This document shows positions 34,121 through 40,346 of a stretch of 49,230 nucleotides of DNA, in pieces. The notes beneath the pieces were generated by a model that saw only the letters and a list, made by a program, of their open reading frames with translations, was not told the DNA's origin and did no database searches. The DNA is from an uncultured Flavobacteriaceae bacterium. Lineage in GTDB: Bacteria > Bacteroidota > Bacteroidia > Flavobacteriales > Flavobacteriaceae. The stretch is taken from the NCBI GenBank assembly GCA_937901915.1, contig CALGUD010000048.1, forward strand, positions 1 to 49,230, read 5' to 3'. Numbering within the stretch: the first letter of the stretch is position 1; every line of letters begins with the position of its first letter. The position numbers were made by a program, and so were the translations under genes.

Positions 34121-34459
34121 TTAATTCGCTTTTCCAAGCATCACCAGTTCATTGCAGTTAATTTCGGTGATATAGCGCTTAATGCCGTCTTTGTCCTCAT
34201 AGCTGCGGGAGGTAAGTTTACCTTCTATGGCCACTTCTTTTCCTTTGGTAAGGTACTTCTCGATGATCTCGGCAGTTTTGCCCCAGGCAACCACATTGTG
34301 CCACTCTGTGTTTTTTACAATATCGCCCTGAGCGTTTCGGTAGCTGTCGTTTGTTGCGATAAACATTTTCGCAAGTTTTTTACCGCTTTCAAGGTTTACG
34401 ATTTCAGGGTCGTTTCCTAAGTTTCCGATGAGTTGTACTCTGTTTCTTAACGTGTTCAT
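34121..34459 (-). CDS. ssb: Single-stranded DNA-binding protein
   Basis: The 112-residue OB-fold protein starts NRVQLIGNLGNDPEIV and contains TEWHNVVAWGKTAEIIEKYLTKGKEVAIEGKLTSRSYEDKDG, the core of bacterial SSB. It ends after the OB domain and lacks the acidic DDxxPF-type tail that recruits partner proteins in the main SSB. It is therefore a short accessory or repair SSB, or a mobile-element type. It is transcribed away from the repeated 10-bp boxes at 34621-34660. Confidence 0.92.
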   Translation of the reverse strand: MNTLRNRVQLIGNLGNDPEIVNLESGKKLAKMFIATNDSYRNAQGDIVKNTEWHNVVAWGKTAEIIEKYLTKGKEVAIEGKLTSRSYEDKDGIKRYITEINCNELVMLGKAN

Positions 34460-34620
34460 AATAGTAAAAATTTAAAAGTTAATATTTGTTTTTAGTTTGC
34501 CAACCACCTGTTCCCGGTTATAAGAAGTTGTAGTTTAGCGTTTTGCCATCCTGTTTGTTTTGAATGACACTGCAAATATTTAGCTGTATTTTCACTATAT
34601 TCGGTTATGAAACAGTTACT

Positions 34621-34660
34621 TTCGTTTATATTCGGTTGTATCCGTTTGTAGTCGTTTGTA
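34621..34660. repeat. Four direct 10-bp repeats in helical phase
   Basis: Successive 10-mers ttcgtttata, ttcggttgta, tccgtttgta, gtcgtttgta share the form nncGTTTGTA, in register over 40 bp. A further ttcggttatg lies at about 34600. One repeat per DNA turn places every copy on the same face, as in iterated regulator or replication-initiator sites. They lie between the divergent ssb and HEPN-type genes. Confidence 0.55.
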
Positions 34661-34680
34661 AGTGTATTCGATATATCGTA

Positions 34681-34695
34681 GTTATGGTGCATATT
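34681..34695. repeat. Left copy of 15-bp inverted repeat bracketing the HEPN-type gene
   Basis: GTTATGGTGCATATT is the exact inverse complement of AATATGCACCATAAC at 35971-35985. The gene at 34707 starts 12 nt inside. The match stops at the outer end, where a looser homology (TACGA/ACAC) continues on both sides. Confidence 0.7.
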
Positions 34696-34706
34696 AAAAA
34701 AGAACA

Positions 34707-35963
34707 ATGACACTATCAGAATTTAACAAAGCAGTAGAAGAGATTTTCGGAATTAAAGCTGACAGAGATAACAATCACTATCAGTATTATAAATATGAAG
34801 ACTTTGAATTTAGATTGAAAAAGAAGTCATTTCGTGAAACGTGTGAAAGATTGGAAAGTATGAATTCATTCGAAGGTTTTGAAATTTATGATAGTAAAAA
34901 TTATGAAGTTTCAGTTTCTCCAGGCTCAAGAATGTATTATATGGGAGATGAAATATGCAAAACTGACAATGTAAATGGAATAAACTATTTCTTGAAATTG
35001 CCTTCTCATGAATACTTAATTTTTTTTATTAAAAACCTTTACGAACTCGCTAAGTCAGAAGGAATAGGAAGACCGATAATGAAGTATAGACTTAGAAATA
35101 GAATCCATCACAGTAAATTAGAAGATTTGTCTGAATTATTCGACATTCTAAAAGAACTAATTCCAAGATTTCAAACCCTTCAAATAATTTCCACAACAGA
35201 GAAATCTTTAAAAGACTTTGAAAGTACTGCTTCAAGTTTTCTATTTACCTTAGGATATAATACTGATCTTTCCTTCTTGCCTACAAACATAACCGAAGAT
35301 TTTACGAGAGCGGTAAGAATTGGGAGAATTAGGAGAGCAAGGATTGAAGATATTGAAGCACCCAAACGCAAATATCAACAAGACTTAATTCTATTTTATC
35401 AAAAGGCTATTTCTTCTGAAAGTGCTGACCTACAATTTCTTTCGTTTTACCATATCATAGAACACTTTTTCGAAAAAATTTACAATGAAGAATTATTAAA
35501 AACTGTTCAAGATACCTTAACAGCACCTTCATTTTCTTACAAGCGTCCAAAAGACCTAAATGCTTTAATAAAAATTGTACAAGACAAATTGAGATACAAA
35601 AATGAAGAATTCCATATAAATGAACCAGAAGCATTGCGTTTAGTCTTAGATAAGTACATCACTGACTTTTACGAAATTAAAAACGAAATCGGAACGTATG
35701 ATTCCGAATTACTTGGCTATTACGCTCAAAACGAAGTTTTATTTTCAAAAGGTAATAGAGTAAATTTTGAAGAAGACCGTCAAACAATCTTGAAAAATTT
35801 AAGGGAACGAATTTATAAAACAAGAAATTCAATTGTCCACAGCAAAGAAACAGATAAATCAAAGTATTTACCTTTTAAGCATGACAAAGAATTATCGAAA
35901 GAAATAATATTGATGCGGATAATAGCGGAGAAAATAGTAATTGGAAGTTCGGATGAATTGTAG
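34707..35963 (+). CDS. HEPN-domain protein (Apea-like), possible defence RNase
   Basis: The 418-residue AT-rich protein has an N-terminal unknown region of about 210 residues, then a helical C-terminus with an FYHIIEHFFEKIY helix (near 250) and the HEPN catalytic motif RNSIVHSK (Arg373, His378), followed by a long helix EIILMRIIAEKIVI. HEPN proteins with RxxxxxH cut RNA in many abortive-infection and toxin systems. The N-terminal region may sense or bind a trigger. It is bracketed by a perfect inverted repeat, which suggests it was inserted as a cassette. No signal peptide and no partner gene in an operon are seen. Confidence 0.65.
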   Translation: MTLSEFNKAVEEIFGIKADRDNNHYQYYKYEDFEFRLKKKSFRETCERLESMNSFEGFEIYDSKNYEVSVSPGSRMYYMGDEICKTDNVNGINYFLKLPSHEYLIFFIKNLYELAKSEGIGRPIMKYRLRNRIHHSKLEDLSELFDILKELIPRFQTLQIISTTEKSLKDFESTASSFLFTLGYNTDLSFLPTNITEDFTRAVRIGRIRRARIEDIEAPKRKYQQDLILFYQKAISSESADLQFLSFYHIIEHFFEKIYNEELLKTVQDTLTAPSFSYKRPKDLNALIKIVQDKLRYKNEEFHINEPEALRLVLDKYITDFYEIKNEIGTYDSELLGYYAQNEVLFSKGNRVNFEEDRQTILKNLRERIYKTRNSIVHSKETDKSKYLPFKHDKELSKEIILMRIIAEKIVIGSSDEL

Positions 35964-35970
35964 AACAAGA

Positions 35971-35985
35971 AATATGCACCATAAC
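35971..35985. repeat. Right copy of 15-bp inverted repeat
   Basis: AATATGCACCATAAC begins 8 nt after the HEPN-type gene stop and matches the inverse complement of 34681-34695 with no mismatch. It is followed by CGCACCTACGAGACACG and then by the second HEPN-like gene. Confidence 0.7.
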
Positions 35986-36046
35986 CGCACCTACGAGACA
36001 CGCAAAACATTTGCCATTAATTTAAAAAATTACATAAACTAAAAAA

Positions 36047-36679
36047 TTGAATAAAAAAGAAGAAATACTATTTCATATAAAACACTATGAAAATCAATTA
36101 AAAGAGTCTTACCTATGGCTTGATTTTTTAGAAAAAGGAGGACTTAAAGGAAATAGTGAAGCTGCAGAAATTAGTATTGAGCAATTAAAAAAACATATTA
36201 AATTTGTTTGTTTTTTCACTTCGTGTTTTCTTGATATTGCATCATCTTTAAAAGGTCTTATAGATTGTGAAACAAATTGGGAAAGAAAATTTTACCTAAA
36301 AAGTGGCTTTGTAGTTATTTACGAATCGGTAAAAACTTTTGGAAAATATCAAAAAGAGATATGGACTTTAATTAAATCAGATTTCCCTGAATTAGAATCT
36401 CAATATGTAACAATAACTCAAGATTTGCGAAATTTTAAAAAAGAGCATAAATACGAAAACTTAATATCTACTTTCCGTAATAAAGCTGGAGCACATTATG
36501 ACGAAGATTTTGTAACATATTTTGAAAATTTAAAGATTATTGATAGCCCTATAAGTGTGAAAGCAATTTCAGATTTTTCGAATTTTCTAATGATATTAAT
36601 AATTTTTTGGAGTGATTTAATTGACGTTTTTAAAGCAAAAACAGAAAAGGCAATGAATATAGTTAAAAGAAAAAACTAA
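36047..36679 (+). CDS. Second HEPN-like (AbiU2-type) protein, TTG start
   Basis: The 210-residue all-helical protein has the motif FRNKAGAHYDEDFVTYF, which fits the RNxxxxH signature of HEPN/AbiU2-like families. The only in-frame start is TTG at 36047, giving MNKKEEILFHIKHYEN. It is strongly AT-rich and Lys-rich, like the preceding gene and unlike the housekeeping genes around it, so both probably came by transfer. Its function may be RNA cleavage or phage exclusion. That is inference from the motif only. Confidence 0.55.
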   Translation: MNKKEEILFHIKHYENQLKESYLWLDFLEKGGLKGNSEAAEISIEQLKKHIKFVCFFTSCFLDIASSLKGLIDCETNWERKFYLKSGFVVIYESVKTFGKYQKEIWTLIKSDFPELESQYVTITQDLRNFKKEHKYENLISTFRNKAGAHYDEDFVTYFENLKIIDSPISVKAISDFSNFLMILIIFWSDLIDVFKAKTEKAMNIVKRKN

Positions 36680-36986
36680 TGACAATAACTAAGTGTTCGT
36701 CGGTCCATACGACCCCAATGAACACCCGACAGCTCCGGATTGAATGAACCGGAACTACAAGACGGTGGCTTCGAGAACCTCAGCCACCTTAATGAAAACA
36801 AAAAACCATTGCATGAAAGCCCGCTGTTGCCTGAGGCTCTCGAAGGCAACATTACAAGAAAAACAATCCAAGGGGTGACTGTCGTTGCCTGAGGCACTCG
36901 AAGGCAACATTTTAATGAAGCATTTAACAAAACGAAAACATGAAAAAAGAATAAATACATTAATTTTAAAAAAAAATCGAACGAAA
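36680..36986. other. 307-bp gap with three hairpin repeats (one A, two B)
   Basis: The gap between the second HEPN-like gene and the VOC gene holds no gene. It contains hairpin A at 36764-36788 and hairpin B copies at 36826-36850 and 36884-36908. The stretch 36690-36745 contains aacacccgac-type words like those at the right side of the HEPN cassette and may be another cassette boundary. Confidence 0.6.
36764..36908. repeat. Paired hairpin repeats, cluster 1 (A1, B1, B2)
   Basis: A1 has arms GGTGGCT/AGCCACC around loop TCGAGAACCTC. B1 and B2 have arms GTTGCCT/AGGCAAC around loops GAGGCTCTCGA and GAGGCACTCGA. The A and B loops are nearly inverse complements of each other. The order is always A then B. 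Confidence 0.8.
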
Positions 36987-37400
36987 ATGAAACAACCAAT
37001 CAGACCCTATTTACATTTTGATGAAAATTGCAAGGAAGCCATGCAATTTTATCAATCCATCTTTGGTGGACAACTCGATATGATGCAAATTAAAGACGCT
37101 CCGGACAGAGAGTTGTTACCTAAAGATATCGATCACCAGATCATGCATGCAAGTTTAAGAAATGACGATTTTGTTCTCATGGCTTCAGATATGTGTGGCC
37201 AGGGAAGCCCTGAACAAGGGAATACCATGCAACTCAGCCTGAATTGTAGCAGTAAAGAAGAAATTAATCAACTATACCAAAAACTTTCCGAAGGCGGAAA
37301 AATCACTCAGGAATTAAATGAAGTATTTTGGGGCGGATTATTCGCCATGGTGACCGATAAGTTTGGCGTTAGGTGGATGCTTTCATTGGAAAATAAATAA
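36987..37400 (+). CDS. VOC-superfamily protein (PhnB/glyoxalase-like)
   Basis: The 137-residue protein starts KQPIRPYLHFDENCKEAMQFYQSIFGG, the usual opening of PhnB-like VOC proteins. It continues with NDDFVLMASDMCGQGSP and ends with FGVRWMLSLE. The fold has two beta-alpha-beta-beta-beta modules, usually around a metal. The true substrate of this group is unknown. The frame continues upstream through repeat B2, but the ATG at 36987 is the family start. The next gene follows 3 nt after the stop. Confidence 0.88.
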   Translation: MKQPIRPYLHFDENCKEAMQFYQSIFGGQLDMMQIKDAPDRELLPKDIDHQIMHASLRNDDFVLMASDMCGQGSPEQGNTMQLSLNCSSKEEINQLYQKLSEGGKITQELNEVFWGGLFAMVTDKFGVRWMLSLENK

Positions 37401-37403
37401 ACT

Positions 37404-37748
37404 ATGCCAATAGCCAATTGTTACATAAACCAGCTAACTGTATCAAAACAACAATTTGAAACCCTTACCCGGGATTGGGCTGAATCCATTAAAGTGGACC
37501 TAAAAGACGTTTCCCTTTCATTTATTGAAATATCTGTTCAAACAGGGCAAAACTACAAAGTGATGGTGCACCTTTTTCTACCTACGCTTTGGGATAAACC
37601 AGCTATTGAAAGTATTCAACTTAGTTTAGATAAACTATTGAAAAAGCATTTGAAATTAGAAGCAGAAGACGTATTCATTATTACAAATTCTGTTCATTCA
37701 GGTTATGTGACTGAAAACGGACAAATAGTAAAATGGGATAATAGTTAG
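37404..37748 (+). CDS. Tautomerase-like small protein
   Basis: The 114-residue protein begins MPIANCYINQLTVSKQQFETLTRDW. The N-terminal Pro after the initiator Met and the beta strand with a following helix suggest the tautomerase superfamily, where Pro1 is the catalytic base. Later strands (VMVHLFLPTLW, EDVFIITNSVHSG) fit the fold. This is a moderate assignment. It follows the VOC gene by 3 nt and is probably in the same operon. A repeat pair follows downstream. Confidence 0.55.
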   Translation: MPIANCYINQLTVSKQQFETLTRDWAESIKVDLKDVSLSFIEISVQTGQNYKVMVHLFLPTLWDKPAIESIQLSLDKLLKKHLKLEAEDVFIITNSVHSGYVTENGQIVKWDNS

Positions 37749-37774
37749 CCCTATCCTATAGAGGTTTTGAGAAC

Positions 37775-37836
37775 GGTGGCTTCGAGAACCTCAGCCACCG
37801 TAACAACAACCGTTGCCTGAGGCCCTCGAAGGCAAC
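37775..37836. repeat. Paired hairpin repeats, cluster 2 (A2, B3)
   Basis: A2 (37775-37799) has the same arms and loop as A1. B3 (37812-37836) has loop GAGGCCCTCGA. The two are 12 nt apart and fill the gap between the tautomerase-like and GIY-YIG genes. Confidence 0.8.
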
Positions 37837-37879
37837 ATTACGAAACAGTTAAAAAGACATTCGTATAAAAATGAAATAA

Positions 37880-38167
37880 ATGAAAGGTTGGATGTACATA
37901 TTAGAATGTGCCGATGGTAGTTACTACACAGGTAGCACTAATAACCTTGAATTACGACTAATGCAACATCAGGAAGGTAAAGGAGCAAACCATACTAAGA
38001 GACGCTTACCAGTAAAACTGGTTTATTATGAAGAATTTGAACGCATTGATCTAGCATATGACAGAGAAAAACAGGTGCAAGGCTGGAACAGAAAAAAGAA
38101 ACAAGCACTTATTGATGGCGCTCAGGAATTATTGTCAAAATTAGCCATGGCGTACAGGGATTTGTGA
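37880..38167 (+). CDS. GIY-YIG nuclease family protein
   Basis: The 95-residue protein has the signature GWMYILECADGSYYTGSTNNLELRLMQHQEG (Y-I and Y-T-G), followed by PVKLVYYEEFERIDLAYDREKQVQGWNRKKK. It is the small, single-domain UPF0213/YhbQ-like type. Family members cleave structured DNA, and the cellular role is not settled. It lies between two repeat pairs. Confidence 0.9.
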   Translation: MKGWMYILECADGSYYTGSTNNLELRLMQHQEGKGANHTKRRLPVKLVYYEEFERIDLAYDREKQVQGWNRKKKQALIDGAQELLSKLAMAYRDL

Positions 38168-38170
38168 GCC

Positions 38171-38239
38171 GGTGGCTTCGAGAACCTCAGCCACCTTTAT
38201 GAAAACGAAAACCCGTTGCCTGAGGTTCTCGAAGGCAAC
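38171..38239. repeat. Paired hairpin repeats, cluster 3 (A3, B4)
   Basis: A3 (38171-38195) and B4 (38215-38239) are 19 nt apart. The B4 loop GAGGTTCTCGA is the exact inverse complement of the A loop. They fill the gap between the GIY-YIG and Crp-like genes and may act as a terminator-like structure. Confidence 0.8.
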
Positions 38240-38276
38240 ATAAAAGCTAAAAACTGGTATATTTGAAAAAAAATAC

Positions 38277-38843
38277 ATGATAGAAAAATATTTCCGGGAT
38301 TTTAATGTTTTCAGTGGAGAGGAAATTAAACACGTCACCCGGCTTTTCACTGCTAAAACATTAGAAAAAAGCGAGTTTTTTATAAAAGAAGGCGAAAAAT
38401 GCAATGAAATTGCCTTTGTGCAATCGGGGATATTCCGTTCTTATTACACTACTCCCGAAGGAAATGACATTACATATTGTTTTCAATTTCCCAATAATTT
38501 AATGGCTTCCTATTCTTCTTTTATAACCGGAAACGCAAGCATGGAGACTATGCAGGCAATTTCAAAAGCAGAACTGCTGATCATTAAAAAAGAAAAGATC
38601 GAGAAATTAGTCGATAAAAGCCACAATTGGACAAGATTTTTAAAGATTATTGCAGAGCAACAGTACCTGGAACTTGAGAAACGGGTGTTTGATTTACAAA
38701 AAGATAATGCCTTACAACGCTACAATTCCCTGTTTCAAAACCAGCCTGAATATATCCAGGAAATCCCCCTGCAATACCTGGCTTCATATTTGGGGATCAC
38801 CCCAAGGCACTTAAGCCGGATCAGGAAAGAAGTTTCTTTATAG
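38277..38843 (+). CDS. Crp/Fnr-family transcription regulator
   Basis: The 188-residue protein has an N-terminal cyclic-nucleotide-binding fold (LFTAKTLEKSEFFIKEGEKCNEIAFVQSGIFRSYYTTPEGND) and a C-terminal helix-turn-helix (IPLQYLASYLGITPRHLSRIRKE). The Arg/Ser pair needed for cAMP is not obvious, as is usual in this Bacteroidetes group. It probably controls the NAD(P)H oxidoreductase gene that starts 60 nt downstream on the same strand. Confidence 0.85.
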   Translation: MIEKYFRDFNVFSGEEIKHVTRLFTAKTLEKSEFFIKEGEKCNEIAFVQSGIFRSYYTTPEGNDITYCFQFPNNLMASYSSFITGNASMETMQAISKAELLIIKKEKIEKLVDKSHNWTRFLKIIAEQQYLELEKRVFDLQKDNALQRYNSLFQNQPEYIQEIPLQYLASYLGITPRHLSRIRKEVSL

Positions 38844-38903
38844 ACATTTGTCCTGCACCGGGCATTGTGGCTTATTTAATTTAGCCCTAAAATACAAAGG
38901 CAA

Positions 38904-39485
38904 ATGCAGAAAAAAATAGCGATTATCAACGGACATCCAACAAGGGACTCTTTTAACTCCGGGATTGTAAAAGCATATAAAGAAGGTGCAGAACAATCAG
39001 GAGCTGAAGTGCGGGAAATCACAATTGCAAACCTGAATTTTAATCCTAACCTGAAATTCGGTTATCAAAAAAGAATGGAATTAGAACCTGACCTGTCTGA
39101 GGCCTGGGAAACAATAAAATGGGCGCAGCATTTAGTTTGGGTACACCCAGTATGGTGGGGCGGGCTCCCTGCAATTACAAAAGGGTTTATAGACCGGGTT
39201 TTCTTGCCCGGAATGGCTTTTAAATACCGGGAAAATTCGGTTTGGTGGGATAAACTATTAAAAGGCAAAACAGCACGCATTATCACTACATTAGATCAAC
39301 CGGGTTGGTACTACCACATAGTTTACGGAAGGCCAAGCGTGAATCAGCTTAAAAGGTCTACCCTGCAATTTTGTGGAATCACACCTGTAAAAGTAACCTA
39401 TGTGGGAATAATTAAAACGTCTGATGAAACAAAGCGGAACAAATGGTTAAATAAAATAAATAAATTAGGGAATAAACAGAAGTAA
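38904..39485 (+). CDS. NAD(P)H-dependent oxidoreductase (flavodoxin-like fold)
   Basis: The 193-residue protein starts KKIAIINGHPTRDSFNSGIVKAYKEGAE (flavin phosphate loop) and contains the family motif WVHPVWWGGLPAITKGFIDRVFLPGMAF. It is related to NQO1/MdaB and YwrO-like quinone reductases with FMN or FAD. It reduces quinones or similar electrophiles. It follows a Crp-like regulator gene by 60 nt, a pairing common in these bacteria. Confidence 0.88.
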   Translation: MQKKIAIINGHPTRDSFNSGIVKAYKEGAEQSGAEVREITIANLNFNPNLKFGYQKRMELEPDLSEAWETIKWAQHLVWVHPVWWGGLPAITKGFIDRVFLPGMAFKYRENSVWWDKLLKGKTARIITTLDQPGWYYHIVYGRPSVNQLKRSTLQFCGITPVKVTYVGIIKTSDETKRNKWLNKINKLGNKQK

Positions 39486-39624
39486 CAACCTATCCGGTTG
39501 TACGTTCAAAGGATTGGAAACCTGATAGAGTAAATTTACTGGTATTGACATAAACCCTTCACCCTTAAAAAATTATAATCAAAATTAATTTACGAATGCT
39601 TTTATTGACTACATTCGCGAAAAT

Positions 39625-40233
39625 ATGTCAATAGAACGCAAAGTGAGGTCCGTTGAACGTTTGTTTGACCGCCTCGAGCAGGAAATTACTACATTTAAAT
39701 CCCAATCCGGTTTGCACTGCATAGCCGGCTGTGGTAAATGTTGCACCAAACCAGATATCGATGCTTCCCCCCTGGAATTTTTACCATGGGCTTTTCACCT
39801 TTTCCTTACCGGGAAAGCAGAAGAAGTATTAAATGAACTGAAAGAGCGGTCCAATCCCATCTGTATTCTGTATCGCCCACTTTCTGCTGTAGACAGCAAT
39901 AGCGGAAGCTGTGGAAATTACCGTTACCGTGGCTTAATATGTCGCCTTTTCGGATACGGGGCCGGCAGGGACAAATTAGGGCAAATGAGGCTCGCTACCT
40001 GCAAGATCATTAAAGAAAACCAGCAGCAAAACTACAAGGATGTTACTGAAGCCATGAGTAAAGGCTTGTATGTTCCCGTTTTTACAGATTACTACATGAA
40101 CCTTTCCCAGATAGATTTCAGGCTTGGCAACACGATAGTTCCTATTAATCAGGCATTAAAAGCCGCTATTGAAGAAGTATTGAGTTACTACAGCTACAGG
40201 CCATTTCCGAAGAGACTTAAACATAGTGCATAG
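39625..40233 (+). CDS. YkgJ-type Cys-cluster protein
   Basis: The 202-residue protein carries HCIAGCGKCC (residues 32-41), a later CGNYRYRGLICRLFGYG and a further Cys (TCK). The spacing fits the YkgJ/UPF0153 family, whose Cys residues are thought to hold an iron-sulphur or zinc site. The biochemical role is unknown. It stands alone, with a gap of about 110 bp before the ATPase. Confidence 0.8.
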   Translation: MSIERKVRSVERLFDRLEQEITTFKSQSGLHCIAGCGKCCTKPDIDASPLEFLPWAFHLFLTGKAEEVLNELKERSNPICILYRPLSAVDSNSGSCGNYRYRGLICRLFGYGAGRDKLGQMRLATCKIIKENQQQNYKDVTEAMSKGLYVPVFTDYYMNLSQIDFRLGNTIVPINQALKAAIEEVLSYYSYRPFPKRLKHSA

Positions 40234-40346
40234 TGGTTGGATTGTAATTAATTATAATCTGTTATCAAATTATTCTTAACTTTAATTTTCCTGTTGGAAT
40301 GGTGAATCAGTTCAAACTTGTATTACACCCAAACAAATAAGATAAT

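Noticed and set aside
34492..34713. 73-codon minus-strand frame between ssb and the HEPN gene
   Set aside because: It runs through the 10-bp repeats and the inverted repeat and overlaps the HEPN gene start. No coding character.
36764..38239. Possible CRISPR array
   Set aside because: The repeats are palindromic pairs, few, unevenly spaced by whole genes, and no cas gene is present.
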